Origin: Novosphingobium sp. 18050
GTDB taxonomy: Bacteria > Pseudomonadota > Alphaproteobacteria > Sphingomonadales > Sphingomonadaceae
Assembly: GCF_902706195.1 (NCBI RefSeq)
Contig: NZ_CACSJO010000012.1
Span: forward strand, 62,001 to 126,000
Direction of reading: 5' to 3'
DNA: 64,000 nucleotides
Positions within the stretch are counted from its first letter, which is position 1. Each line of letters opens with the position of its first letter. The notes under the pieces were generated by a model. The model was not told where the DNA came from and ran no database searches. It saw only the letters and a program-made list of their open reading frames with translations. Positions 28,011 to 36,983 of the stretch are shown piece after piece. The translations under genes were made by a program, and so were the position numbers.

Positions 28011-30947
28011 ATGCGCGAGACCTGGTGCGCGGTGGTACTGGCGATTGCTCTCACCGCTTCCGCGCAGGGGGGCGCAGCACCGATCGCGCCTCCCCCTTCC
28101 GCCCTACCTTCCGCTACGGCCGAACTGCGCGCCTTGCGCGGCAATGACACCAGCGGAGATCCGCAGGCCGCCTTGCAGCATGTCGACGAAGTGCTTGCCC
28201 GCGCCGCGCTCGATCGCCGGGTCGATCCCGTCGACCTGCTTTATGCCCGCGCAGTGCGGGGCCGCGCACTCTCGTCACTTGGCCGCACTCAGGAAGCGCT
28301 GGCGCTGTTCCAGCAGGTTGATGCCGGGCTCGATGCCCGCAGGGTCCCGCCCAGCCCCGACCGCGCCGCCCTGCTGCTTCACATCGGCACGGAACTGGGA
28401 GCCCTGGGCAAACTGGACGAAGCGCAGGCCTACACCGAACGCGCTCTCGACCTTGCCATCCGCCTCGCCGGGCGGGAAAGCCCGGAATATGCGGAAAGCC
28501 TCTATGGTCTCGGCCTGATCGACTACCAGCGCGGTCGGCAGCCACAGGCCGTTCCCCGCATCGCCGAGGCCCTGTCCATTGCCCGCGCCCATTCGCTAGG
28601 CACAGGCGAGAATCTGGACATTCCCGTCAGCTACGGCATGAGCCTGGCGGCGCTGCAACTCAACGTATCGGACGCCGAAACCGCCGTCGTCACCGCGCGC
28701 GAGGCGGTGACCTGGGCCGAAGCGCACCTGCCTGAAAACCACCGCGAACGGGTGGCAGCCACTCAGCAACTGGGCGCGATCCTTTCCGAGGCGGGGCAAT
28801 ATGGGCAGGCGATCCCGATCCTGCGCGCAGCGCTGGACAAGCGCCGGGCGATCCTGCCCCCGGACAGCCCGCAACTGGCAATGTCGCTCCACGCGCTGGC
28901 TTACGCGCTGGACAACGCCGGGATGCGGGTCGAGGCCGGTCCGCTCTACGACCGTGCAGTGGAGATCTTCGAGGCCAACCCGGACAAGATACAGGCCAAC
29001 GGGCTGGCCACGATGATCGGCCAGCAGGCCCGCATGGCGCAGTGGGAGGGCGATCCCGCCAAGTCGCTCGCCCTGCGCGAAAAGGCGCTTGCCGCCGCGC
29101 GCCGCTATTCCCGCTCCCCCGACGATCAGGTGGTGCTGACGGCCGAATACAACCTCGCCTCCGTCCTCGTCACCGCCGGGCGCACTGCCGAAGCCGCGCC
29201 GCTGCTAGCCCATGCCCGCGAAGGCTTCATCAAGGGCACCAGCGAGGTGAACAAACGGCGCATTACCGCCACCGCGTTAGCCGCCCGGATCGCCGCGAGC
29301 GAGGGCAGGCCGGACCAGGCGCTGACGATGCTTGCCGATGGCCTTGCCCCGCTGCGCACGCGCCTGCTGGACCGCGCCACCGCGCGGCGCGACGTGGTGG
29401 CGATGGCGGGCGAATTTCGCTCCGCCTTCATGCAGTTGGCGCGCATCGCCTCCCGCAGCGGCGCGCAGGAACAGGCCTTCGATGCCCTGCAGATGGCGAA
29501 CCTGGGCGACCTGCAAGGGGTGTTCTCCTCGCTGGCGGTGCTTCAGGACAAGTACGGTCCACAGGCGCGCGAGGCGATCCGCAGCTACCTGTCGCTCTCC
29601 GCCCGTAGCCGTCAGCTACGCAAGGCGCTCGACCGGGCGCTGATCGCGGGCAACGACACGCAGACAGGCCCGCTCTCCGCGCAAGTCGCCGCGATCGACA
29701 TGGAACTGCGCGAGGCAGACGCGCAGGTCGCCGCGCTGGTGCCCGGGTATCAAGCGCTGACTGCTGTGGAGCCTGCCCGCCTCGCCGACGCCCGCACAAG
29801 GCTGCGGCCAGGGCAAGCCTTGCTGCTGATCGGAAGCGACGACATCGGGCTCGTCACTCAACTCGTCACCCGCGACGCGGTGATTTCTGGCGAGGCGGCC
29901 GTCGCACCGCGCCGCCTGATGAGCCTGCAGCAGCGCCTGCGCGCCTCAGTGGATGCCGGACTGATCGACGAGGACCATGCTGGCTTTGATCGTCAGGCCG
30001 CTTTCGAACTCTATCGGCTGGTCTTTCCCGATGCGGTGCGTGCCGGTCTGCACTCCGTCCGCGAACTGGAAATCCTCGCGCCGGGTAGCCTTTCGACCGT
30101 GCCGTTCGCCGCATTGGTAAGCCGCCGTCCCGAGGGCAGCGACGCCGATCCCGCAGCGCTGCGCGGGACCCACTGGCTGCTGCGCGACCATGCCGTGAGC
30201 GTGATGATCAGCGCCGTCCCCCTGCCGAGCCGCGCTGCGCGGGCCAAGGCCAAACTGACCTTTGCCGGAATTGGCGCACCGGTGCTGGGGCCGCCGGGGG
30301 CGCTGGCACTGCGCTCGGCGCCGCGCATCCAGGCGGGCGATGTCGGCGTGGATGCGCTTGCCCAGCTTGCCAGCCTGCCAGACGCCGCACGCGAACTGCG
30401 AGACATGGCCAGCCGGTTTCGCGGGACCAGCCAGCTGCTGATCGGCACACAGGCGACGGAGACGGCGGTAAAGCAGGCGCCGCTGGAACAGGCCCGGGTT
30501 ATCGCATTCGCCACCCACGGCCTTGTCGGCGGAGCGCTGCGCGGCATGGTCGAACCGGCGCTGGTGATGACCCCGCCAAGCGTGCCGACGCCGCTGGACG
30601 ATGGGCTGCTGACCGCTTCGGAAGTAGCGCAGCTGCGGCTCGACGCGGATTGGGTGATCCTCTCGGCGTGCGATACCAGCGCGGGCGACAGCGAGAATGC
30701 GCCGACCTACTCGGGGCTGGCGCGAGCCTTCATTTCGGCGGGATCGCGGGCGCTGCTGCTTTCGCACTGGCCGGTGCGCGACGATGTCGCCGGCCGCCTG
30801 ACGCTGCGCACGCTGGAAGGCGCACGCTCGGGCATGTCACGGGCCGAGGCACTGCGGCGCGCGCAACTGGAAGTACTGCGGGACCCGAAAGTCCCCGGCG
30901 GCGCCCACCCCGCAAGCTGGGCGCCGTTCGTTCTGGTAGGCGGCTGA
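28011..30947 (+). CDS. Exported TPR-CHAT domain protein (caspase-like fold)
   Basis: The 978-aa protein starts with a likely signal peptide (MRETWCAVVLAIALTASAQG). Residues about 40-480 form a series of tetratricopeptide-like repeats (e.g. ALALFQQVDAGLDAR, LGALGKLDEAQAYTERALDLA). The C-terminal part (about 640-978) is a CHAT domain with the caspase-type dyad His836 (FATHGL) and Cys887 (ILSACDTSAGD). CHAT proteases relate to separase and caspases; bacterial ones include defence effectors, but single exported TPR-CHAT proteins are also widespread without known targets. Stand-alone gene; its stop abuts the stop of the convergent gpx gene. Confidence 0.88.
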   Translation: MRETWCAVVLAIALTASAQGGAAPIAPPPSALPSATAELRALRGNDTSGDPQAALQHVDEVLARAALDRRVDPVDLLYARAVRGRALSSLGRTQEALALFQQVDAGLDARRVPPSPDRAALLLHIGTELGALGKLDEAQAYTERALDLAIRLAGRESPEYAESLYGLGLIDYQRGRQPQAVPRIAEALSIARAHSLGTGENLDIPVSYGMSLAALQLNVSDAETAVVTAREAVTWAEAHLPENHRERVAATQQLGAILSEAGQYGQAIPILRAALDKRRAILPPDSPQLAMSLHALAYALDNAGMRVEAGPLYDRAVEIFEANPDKIQANGLATMIGQQARMAQWEGDPAKSLALREKALAAARRYSRSPDDQVVLTAEYNLASVLVTAGRTAEAAPLLAHAREGFIKGTSEVNKRRITATALAARIAASEGRPDQALTMLADGLAPLRTRLLDRATARRDVVAMAGEFRSAFMQLARIASRSGAQEQAFDALQMANLGDLQGVFSSLAVLQDKYGPQAREAIRSYLSLSARSRQLRKALDRALIAGNDTQTGPLSAQVAAIDMELREADAQVAALVPGYQALTAVEPARLADARTRLRPGQALLLIGSDDIGLVTQLVTRDAVISGEAAVAPRRLMSLQQRLRASVDAGLIDEDHAGFDRQAAFELYRLVFPDAVRAGLHSVRELEILAPGSLSTVPFAALVSRRPEGSDADPAALRGTHWLLRDHAVSVMISAVPLPSRAARAKAKLTFAGIGAPVLGPPGALALRSAPRIQAGDVGVDALAQLASLPDAARELRDMASRFRGTSQLLIGTQATETAVKQAPLEQARVIAFATHGLVGGALRGMVEPALVMTPPSVPTPLDDGLLTASEVAQLRLDADWVILSACDTSAGDSENAPTYSGLARAFISAGSRALLLSHWPVRDDVAGRLTLRTLEGARSGMSRAEALRRAQLEVLRDPKVPGGAHPASWAPFVLVGG

Positions 30948-31493
30948 TTACTTCGCCAGTTCGGCCTCAATTGCGCCAACCAGCGCCGGATCGGCAGGCT
31001 CGGTGCCGGGGGCGAAGCGACCCACAACCGAACCGTCGCGTGCGACCAGGAACTTCTCGAAGTTCCACAGCACTTCGGGGTCCTGCGTTGGGGTCATGCC
31101 GTAACCCTTCAGGCGCTCACGAAATTCCTCCGCCGGCCCCTGCTTGGTGGGCACGGCTTCGGTCAGCGCAGCGTAAAGGGGCTGCTTGCCCTCGCCCGTG
31201 ACGTCGGCCTTGGCGAAGAGCGGAAACGAGACGCCGTAGTTGATCGAGCAGAACTCGGCGATTTCCTCATGCGTGCCGGGTTCCTGCGCGCCGAAGTCAT
31301 TGGCCGGAAAGCCGAGCACTTCAAAACCTTTGGCCTGGTATTCCTTGTAGAGCGCCTCAAGGCCCTCGTACTGCGGGGTGAGGCCGCATTTAGAGGCGAC
31401 GTTGACAACCAGCAGCACGTTGCCGGCATGGTCGGCGAGGCTGTCGGACGCGCCGTCGAGGCGTTCGAGCGGGATGGAAGCTAGGTCGGCCAT
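30948..31493 (-). CDS. Glutathione peroxidase family protein (Cys-type)
   Basis: The 181-aa protein has NVASKCGLTPQYEGLEALY with peroxidatic Cys36, GFPANDFGAQEPG with Gln70, and WNFEKFLV with Trp143-Asn144, which complete the catalytic set. Cysteine replaces selenocysteine, so thioredoxin may be the true reductant. It detoxifies hydroperoxides. It converges on the CHAT gene with no spacer. Confidence 0.93.
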   Translation of the reverse strand: MADLASIPLERLDGASDSLADHAGNVLLVVNVASKCGLTPQYEGLEALYKEYQAKGFEVLGFPANDFGAQEPGTHEEIAEFCSINYGVSFPLFAKADVTGEGKQPLYAALTEAVPTKQGPAEEFRERLKGYGMTPTQDPEVLWNFEKFLVARDGSVVGRFAPGTEPADPALVGAIEAELAK

Positions 31494-31555
31494 TCAGGAT
31501 TCTCCCAATGTGTTCGAACGGATTATGGGGCGTGCATCCGACGGCGGCAAGATAC

Positions 31556-32524
31556 TCAAGATGACCGTAAGGGCAGTTGCCCGAGCACCGGCGAAATCCA
31601 TTCGGGATCGTGCGCGAAAGGCATCTCGGCCCCGCTGCGCAAGGCGTCGAGTATGGCCGCGAAGTCGGTCTGCGCACGCCATCCCAGCAGGCGTTCGGCC
31701 TTGGCGGGATCGTAAACCCGCTCGATCCGTTCGGGCAGCACCCAGCCCGCCTTGGCGTAGAGCGCCTCTGCATCCGGGAAACTCCGCGCGATCACGGCGC
31801 GGGCATCGAGGGCCAGTTCCGCTGCATCCTCGCGCGCGAAGGGCGGCGGGGCGGAAAGGACGAAAGTTTCGCACCCTTCTATCCGCTCCAGCGCGGCCAA
31901 ATGCGCCAGCGCCGCGTCGCCCACGGTGAGGCGGCGGTTCAGGAATTCGTTGGCCTTGAGATTGGGACCAGAGGGCACCGCATGGGTGTCGTCGTCCTCA
32001 GGGAAGAACCGGCCGGTACGCAGGATCGCGACTCCCATCCCGCTCTCTCGCGAGACGAGGCGGCACATGTCCTCCGCCGTCCGTTTGGTAATACCGTAGA
32101 CATTGCGCGGAGCGATGGGGCCGAAGCTCTCGTCCATCCACCAGGCGCCCGCCTGCCCTGCTCCGGCGCGGACATCGTCGCGGACCATTAGCGAGGTGGT
32201 GGAAGTGAATACGAAGCGCGGATGGCCAGCCTGCACGGCGGCCTCAAGCAGGTTGAGCGTGCCGGTCACATTGACGTCGACGAAGGCCTGACGCGGGAAG
32301 CGGGCGATGTCAGGCTTGTGCAGTGCGCCCGCGTGGATCACCGCCTCGATCCCGTGATGGGCCACGACCTGGAACACGAGATCCCGGTTCGCCGCCGAAC
32401 CCACGATCGTCGTCGCGGCGCCCGGCGAAACGTCCAGTCCCACGACCTCATGCCCGCGCGTTGCCAGCAGCGGTGCGAGATGCCTGCCAAGCCAGCCCGA
32501 CGAGCCTGTCAGCAGGATGCGCAT
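31556..32524 (-). CDS. NAD(P)-dependent epimerase/dehydratase (extended SDR)
   Basis: The 322-aa protein starts at the ATG at 32524 (MRILLTGSSGWLGRHLAPLLA), with the nucleotide-binding G-x-x-G-x-x-G at residues 7-13. The active-site Tyr-x-x-x-Lys appears as NVYGITKRTAE. The family acts on nucleotide sugars or related substrates; the substrate here is unknown. It starts 2 bp after the stop of the GST gene, so the two form an operon. Confidence 0.85.
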   Translation of the reverse strand: MRILLTGSSGWLGRHLAPLLATRGHEVVGLDVSPGAATTIVGSAANRDLVFQVVAHHGIEAVIHAGALHKPDIARFPRQAFVDVNVTGTLNLLEAAVQAGHPRFVFTSTTSLMVRDDVRAGAGQAGAWWMDESFGPIAPRNVYGITKRTAEDMCRLVSRESGMGVAILRTGRFFPEDDDTHAVPSGPNLKANEFLNRRLTVGDAALAHLAALERIEGCETFVLSAPPPFAREDAAELALDARAVIARSFPDAEALYAKAGWVLPERIERVYDPAKAERLLGWRAQTDFAAILDALRSGAEMPFAHDPEWISPVLGQLPLRSS

Positions 32525-32526
32525 CG

Positions 32527-33219
32527 TCAGGCCCCGGTGCGATAGTCGGCGACGATCTCGCCTGCCTCGGCCAGTTCGGCTTCGTGGCCTTCCTCGCGCC
32601 AGTCCTCGGCCAAGGCTTCCTCTTCCCACTGGCGCATGGCCGGATGGGCCAGAACCGCATCGACCCAGGCCTGTCCGCGCCCCACGTCCAGCCCGTAAGT
32701 GCGGATGCGAAAGGCGACCGGAGCGTAGAAGGCATCGAGCGCGGTGAACTGCGCCCCGGCCAGCCACGGACCGCCGAAGCGGGACAGCCCCTCCTCAAAA
32801 ATCTCGCGGACGCGGTAGACTTCCCGCACCAGCTGGCCGCTCATCGGGCGGGGCTTCACACGCACCCCCACGTTCATCGTGAAGGTGCCGCGAATGTTCA
32901 GAAAACCGCCGTGCATCTCGCAGACCGCGCTCTGGGCGAAGGCGCGCGCCGCCTCTTCCGCCGGCCAGACGCCGGGGTGACGATCGGCAAGGTACATGGC
33001 GATACCCAGCGAGTCCCACACGGTGCGGTCCTCATCGATCAGCGCAGGCACCTGCCCGGTGGGTGAAAAACTGCGGAAGGCGTCGTAGTTCACCGGCATG
33101 GTGAAGGGTTCCAGCTCGTCCTCGAAGGCGATGCCCAGCGCCTTCATCAGCACCCAGGGCCGCAGCGACCAACTGGAATAGTTTCGGTTCGCGGTGATCA
33201 GCGTATAGGTCAAAACCAT
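32527..33219 (-). CDS. Glutathione S-transferase family protein
   Basis: The 230-aa protein has an N-terminal thioredoxin-like domain beginning LTYTLITANRNYSSWSLRPW, where the first Ser of SSWS is the likely glutathione-activating residue. An all-helical C-terminal domain includes CEMHGGFLNIR and AQFTALDAFYAPVAFRI. This is the YibF/zeta-like group often annotated simply as GST. The acceptor is unknown. It is the first gene of a two-gene minus-strand unit. Confidence 0.85.
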   Translation of the reverse strand: MVLTYTLITANRNYSSWSLRPWVLMKALGIAFEDELEPFTMPVNYDAFRSFSPTGQVPALIDEDRTVWDSLGIAMYLADRHPGVWPAEEAARAFAQSAVCEMHGGFLNIRGTFTMNVGVRVKPRPMSGQLVREVYRVREIFEEGLSRFGGPWLAGAQFTALDAFYAPVAFRIRTYGLDVGRGQAWVDAVLAHPAMRQWEEEALAEDWREEGHEAELAEAGEIVADYRTGA

Positions 33220-33288
33220 TCCCTCTCAGCGTGGAGCGCGGGAAGGAATAGGGGCTGGTCGCCGCGATGGCGAGCCGATTTCGCCATG

Positions 33289-33317
33289 CGCCGTCCCGGG
33301 TATCGCCCGGGACGGCG
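33289..33317 (-). terminator. Hairpin after scoB
   Basis: A perfect 12-bp inverted repeat (CGCCGTCCCGGG and its complement) with a TATCG loop lies 6 bp beyond the scoB stop. A long T run is absent, so it is a weak intrinsic or Rho-assisted terminator. Confidence 0.6.
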
Positions 33318-33322
33318 TAGGC

Positions 33323-33973
33323 TCAGCTTACGTAGTGGGCGGTGGTCTTTGCGGCGATTTCCTCGGCGGTTACGCCGGGCGCCATTTCCACCAGCCTGAA
33401 CGGGCTGTCGTGGTCGGGGCGCTGGAACACGGCGAGGTCGGTAATCACCATGTCCACCACGTTGCGGCCCGTCAGCGGCAGAGTGCACGCCGGGATGAAC
33501 TTGGGGTCGCCGTTCTTGGAGGTATGCTCCATCACGACGATGATCTTTTTCACGCCGGCGACGAGGTCCATCGCGCCGCCCATGCCCTTGATCATCTTGC
33601 CGGGGATCATCCAGTTGGCGATGTCGCCGTTCTCGGCCACTTCCATCGCGCCCAGCACCGTCAGGTCGATATGGCCACCGCGGATCATGCCGAAGCTGGC
33701 CGCGCTGTCGAAGTAGGCGGAGTGCGGCAGTTCGCTGATCGTCTGCTTGCCGGCGTTGATGAGGTCGGGATCGACTTCGTCCGGGTAAGGGAACGGGCCG
33801 ATGCCCAGCATCCCGTTCTCGCTCTGCAGCGTGACGGTAATGTCCTTGGGCACGTAGTTCGCCACCAGCGTAGGGATGCCGATGCCGAGGTTCACATAGA
33901 ACCCGTCTTGCAGTTCCTTCGCCGCGCGGGCGGCCATTTCGTTGCGGCTCCAGCCCTTCGATGCCTCGGACAT
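33323..33973 (-). CDS. scoB: 3-oxoacid CoA-transferase, subunit B
   Basis: The 216-aa subunit carries the catalytic glutamate, Glu52, in SENGMLGIGP, and the glycine-rich NLGIGIPTLVANY near the N-terminus. With subunit A it moves CoA from succinyl-CoA to acetoacetate or other 3-oxoacids, such as 3-oxoadipate in aromatic degradation; the substrate is not settled by sequence. Its ATG overlaps the scoA stop by one base. Confidence 0.9.
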   Translation of the reverse strand: MSEASKGWSRNEMAARAAKELQDGFYVNLGIGIPTLVANYVPKDITVTLQSENGMLGIGPFPYPDEVDPDLINAGKQTISELPHSAYFDSAASFGMIRGGHIDLTVLGAMEVAENGDIANWMIPGKMIKGMGGAMDLVAGVKKIIVVMEHTSKNGDPKFIPACTLPLTGRNVVDMVITDLAVFQRPDHDSPFRLVEMAPGVTAEEIAAKTTAHYVS

Positions 33974-34680
33974 CAGACAGCCTCCCTTTCGCGGGTCGTC
34001 GTGAATTCGATCTTCTTGTCGTAGGGCGCGCCCACGACGATGCGCTGGACGAAAACGCCCGGCAGGTGGATCGCATCGGGATCGAGGCTGCCCACCGGCA
34101 CGATCTCCTCGACCTCCACCACGCAGACCTTGCCGCAGGTGGCGGCAGGCACGTTGAAGTTGCGCGCGGTCTTGCGGAACACGACGTTGCCGGTTTCATC
34201 GGCCTTCCAGGCCTTGATGATGGAAAGGTCGGCAAAGATGCCTTCCTCAAGGATATATTCCTCGCCGCCGAAGACCTTCACTTCCTTGCCCTCGGCGACC
34301 TGCGTGCCGACGCCCGTCTTGGTATAGAAGCCGGGGATGCCCGCGCCGCCGGCACGCATGCGCTCGGCCAGCGTGCCCTGCGGGCAGAACTCCACCTCAA
34401 GCTCTCCGGCCAAGTACTGGCGTTCGAACTCCTTGTTCTCGCCCACATAGGACGAGATCATCTTCTTGACCTGCTTCGTGCGCAGCAGCTTGCCGATGCC
34501 TTCGTTGTCGATGCCGGCATTGTTCGAGGCGAACGTCAGGTCCTTCACGCCCGAATCGCGCATTGCGTCGAGCAGCCGTTCCGGGATTCCGCAAAGGCCG
34601 AAGCCGCCGCTCGCGACTAGCAGGCCGTCCTTCAGCACGCCTTCCAGCGCAGCCTCGGCACTGGGATAGATCTTGTTCAT
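33973..34680 (-). CDS. scoA: 3-oxoacid CoA-transferase, subunit A
   Basis: The 235-aa subunit shows the CoA-binding segment VASGGFGLCGIPERLLDAM (about residues 22-40) and the family hallmark NNAGIDNEGIGKLL. It pairs with scoB directly downstream. A LysR regulator is divergently transcribed from the 107-bp gap upstream, so induction by the pathway substrate is likely. Confidence 0.92.
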   Translation of the reverse strand: MNKIYPSAEAALEGVLKDGLLVASGGFGLCGIPERLLDAMRDSGVKDLTFASNNAGIDNEGIGKLLRTKQVKKMISSYVGENKEFERQYLAGELEVEFCPQGTLAERMRAGGAGIPGFYTKTGVGTQVAEGKEVKVFGGEEYILEEGIFADLSIIKAWKADETGNVVFRKTARNFNVPAATCGKVCVVEVEEIVPVGSLDPDAIHLPGVFVQRIVVGAPYDKKIEFTTTREREAV

Positions 34681-34750
34681 GAGGCAAATCCTCTTCCGAT
34701 TGCGGCGACGAGGCTAGTCTTGCTCTATCATTACGAATAACGATTATTTT

Positions 34751-34766
34751 TTATCAATTCTGATAA
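34751..34766. promoter_or_regulatory. Probable LysR-type operator between scoA and lysR gene
   Basis: TTATCA-N4-TGATAA is a perfect dyad in an AT-rich gap of a GC-rich genome. It contains a T-N11-A arrangement as in LysR-type binding boxes and lies between the divergent starts, 22 bp before the regulator ATG. Confidence 0.6.
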
Positions 34767-34787
34767 GCATAATCTATGATTTGAGCC

Positions 34788-35675
34788 ATGAAGCGCATTG
34801 CCCTGTTCCATCTCGAAACGCTGATGTGGATCGACCGCCTCGGCACATTCGCCGCCGCCGCGCAGCGCCTCAACACCACCCAGCCCGCCATTTCGGCCCG
34901 CGTTCGCGAAATCGAGGAACAGCTTGGCGTCCCCCTGTTCCAGCGCGAGGGGCGGCGCATGGTGCTTTCCGCGCGCGGGCGGCGGCTGGTGCAGGCCAGC
35001 GAGCCGCTCTACCACGGCTTGGAGCAGGTGCTGCTGGAGGCGAGCGATTTCGCCGGGGCCACGGCGGCGGTGCGCATCGGCTCGGGCGAGATCGCCGCGG
35101 CAAGCTGCCTGCCCGCGTTCATACAGGCGATCGAGCACGACCGGCCCGGCGTGACCATGGAACTGGAAATCGACCTCACCGCGCCGCTGCTGCAGCAATT
35201 GCTGGCGGGCACGCGCGACATCGTGTTTCTCGCCGGGCCCGTCGCCAGTCCGGGAATGCGCACCGCGCCGATCGGCTCGGTGGAACTGGTCTGGGCGGCG
35301 GGCCCGGCGGTGGCGGCGGCCGGAGGTTTTGCGCGGGGCCTGCCGGTATGGTCGCTGCCCGAACACTCGCCTCTGCACGCGGTCATGCACGAGGGTCTTG
35401 AGGCCCACGGCATCGCCCCGCGCGCGCTGCACACCTGCAACAACGTGCGCACCCTTATAGAAATCGTCGCCGGTGGACAGGGCGCCGCCGTCCTGCCCGA
35501 GACGATGGTGCGCGGCGCGCTCGCCGCCGGGACCTTGCATGAGATCCTGCCGCGCCCGGCCCAGCACGTTCACTTCGAGGCCGCGATCCGCACCCGCGAA
35601 CGCGACCCGGTGATCCTCGACCTCTTCGCACGGGCGTCCCGGCTCACCATCGACCCTTCGACAGGCTCAGCCTGA
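34788..35675 (+). CDS. LysR family transcriptional regulator
   Basis: The 295-aa protein has the N-terminal winged HTH (LETLMWIDRLGTFAAAAQRLNTTQPAISARVREIEEQLG; about residues 8-45) and a LysR substrate-binding domain (about 90-290). It is divergent from scoAB, which it presumably controls. The last seven residues (DPSTGSA) and the stop codon are provided by an intergenic palindromic repeat, so the C-terminus has been altered by the insertion. Confidence 0.92.
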   Translation: MKRIALFHLETLMWIDRLGTFAAAAQRLNTTQPAISARVREIEEQLGVPLFQREGRRMVLSARGRRLVQASEPLYHGLEQVLLEASDFAGATAAVRIGSGEIAAASCLPAFIQAIEHDRPGVTMELEIDLTAPLLQQLLAGTRDIVFLAGPVASPGMRTAPIGSVELVWAAGPAVAAAGGFARGLPVWSLPEHSPLHAVMHEGLEAHGIAPRALHTCNNVRTLIEIVAGGQGAAVLPETMVRGALAAGTLHEILPRPAQHVHFEAAIRTRERDPVILDLFARASRLTIDPSTGSA

Positions 35676-35685
35676 GCCTGTCGAA
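35657..35685. repeat. Perfect palindromic element overlapping the lysR gene 3' end
   Basis: The 13-bp arm TTCGACAGGCTCA (35657-35669) is repeated inverted at 35673-35685 around a 3-bp centre. A related half occurs at 12757-12779. The TGA stop of the LysR gene lies inside it. Confidence 0.75.
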
Positions 35686-35777
35686 CGCCACGGCTCAAAA
35701 ACCGTAATCTCAGGTTCAGCTTCGCAGCGGCAGCATCGGCAGTGCAAAGGGTCGAGTCACGAAGGAGCATCATCCCA

Positions 35778-36365
35778 ATGCGAATGCCCCAGAAGAAGTA
35801 CCTCCTTGGCGCTGCCGCGCTTGCCCTGCTGGGCGCGGGCGTAGCCGAAGCCGCTACTGCCAGACTTCACACCATGAACGTGGAGGCGCCCGATGGCTCA
35901 GTGGTCCACGTCCAATATACCGGCGAGGTTGCACCCCGGGTCCGGGTAGTCCCTGCCGATGCCGTGACGCCTGCGGACATGCCCATGATGGGCGATCCCT
36001 TCGCCCATATGGACCAGATTTCGGCGATGATGGATGCGCAGGTGAATGCCATGATGCAGCGCGCTGCCCTCATGCAGCAGCAGGCGGCAGCAAATGGCAA
36101 TGCCGCCGGCGCACCGGGCTTCACCGCCGCATCCGATACGCCGCAAGGCATGCAGATGACCTATTATTCAACCTCGACCGACGCCAATGGCTGCACCCGC
36201 TCGGTGTCGTACAATTCTGACGGTTCGGGCGAGGCGCCGAAGATGACGCAGGCCGCATCGGATGGCTGCGATGCCGCCAGGCCCGGCAGCCAGGCGATTC
36301 CCGCGAAGGCCGAAGTCCCGGTCGGCCAGCAGGCTCCCAAGGAGGCCCTCGGCCCCAAGGTCTGA
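35778..36365 (+). CDS. Secreted protein of unknown function, Met/Gln/Ala-rich
   Basis: The 195-aa product starts at the ATG at 35778, ten bases after GAAGGAG. A signal peptide is evident (KKYLLGAAALALLGAGVAEAATA). The mature part has a short beta-like segment (MNVEAPDGSVVHVQYTGE), a Met/Gln-rich helix (HMDQISAMMDAQVNAMMQR) and a C-terminal stretch with two cysteines (NGCTRSVSYNSDGSGE and DGCDA) that could form a disulphide. No known domain. Confidence 0.7.
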   Translation: MRMPQKKYLLGAAALALLGAGVAEAATARLHTMNVEAPDGSVVHVQYTGEVAPRVRVVPADAVTPADMPMMGDPFAHMDQISAMMDAQVNAMMQRAALMQQQAAANGNAAGAPGFTAASDTPQGMQMTYYSTSTDANGCTRSVSYNSDGSGEAPKMTQAASDGCDAARPGSQAIPAKAEVPVGQQAPKEALGPKV

Positions 36366-36411
36366 ATTTTTCCAGAGCGTCCTTTCGTCCCCTTGGGACG
36401 CCTGGAATGAC

Positions 36412-36448
36412 AGGGCCTTGCGCACGAAAGCGCGCAAGGCCCTTTTTC
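36412..36448. terminator. Bidirectional terminator between secreted protein and cytochrome lipoprotein genes
   Basis: A 12-bp stem (AGGGCCTTGCGC / GCGCAAGGCCCT) with an 8-nt loop is followed by five T on the plus strand. It lies between two convergent genes. Confidence 0.8.
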
Positions 36449-36463
36449 ATGCCTGCGCGATTC

Positions 36464-36883
36464 CTATTTCAGCGTCTCGAGATAATCGATGATCGCCTTG
36501 CGCTTTGCCGGGTCGGAAACCGGCAACACCATCTTCGTCCCCGGAACCATCTTCATCGGCCCCTGCAGCCAGGTATCGAGGCTGGCCCGGTCCCAGGTGA
36601 TCCCGGAATTTTTCAGCGCCGGGCTGAAGGCATAACCCGGCACGTCCCCCGCCTTCGACCCGCCGATGCCCGCAAGCGTGGGCCCGATCCCGTTCTGGCC
36701 GGGCTGGGTGGAATGGCACGAGCGGCACACTGCAAAGGCAGGCGGCGCCGGGTCGACGATCGCAGACGCGGGCGTAGGGGATGCGCTGGGCGTTGCGGCC
36801 TCGTCAGGGGCGCTGCCGCCGCAGGCCGTCAGCAGCAGGGACAGCGGAATCGCCAAAACCGAGGCTTTGCGTGTCGTCGTCAT
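36464..36883 (-). CDS. Cytochrome c lipoprotein
   Basis: The 139-aa product starts at the ATG at 36883, preceded by GGAG. It has a lipoprotein signal (LLLTAC, Cys21), a Pro/Ala/Ser linker, a haem site CRSCH at 53-57 and a probable axial Met in PGTKMVLP. It resembles mitochondrial-type class I cytochrome c, tethered to the membrane by lipid, and is shorter than the cytochrome at 1273-1887. It lies at the edge of the flagellar island without an evident link to motility. Confidence 0.85.
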   Translation of the reverse strand: MTTTRKASVLAIPLSLLLTACGGSAPDEAATPSASPTPASAIVDPAPPAFAVCRSCHSTQPGQNGIGPTLAGIGGSKAGDVPGYAFSPALKNSGITWDRASLDTWLQGPMKMVPGTKMVLPVSDPAKRKAIIDYLETLK

Positions 36884-36983
36884 AGGGCATCTCCTTGCCG
36901 GAGCGGGGTAATATAGGCAAGCCGGCAAGGGAAGCGTTCGGTTGGACGGGGCCCTCGACAAGGCCGGAAGCCCAGCCCCCGGA

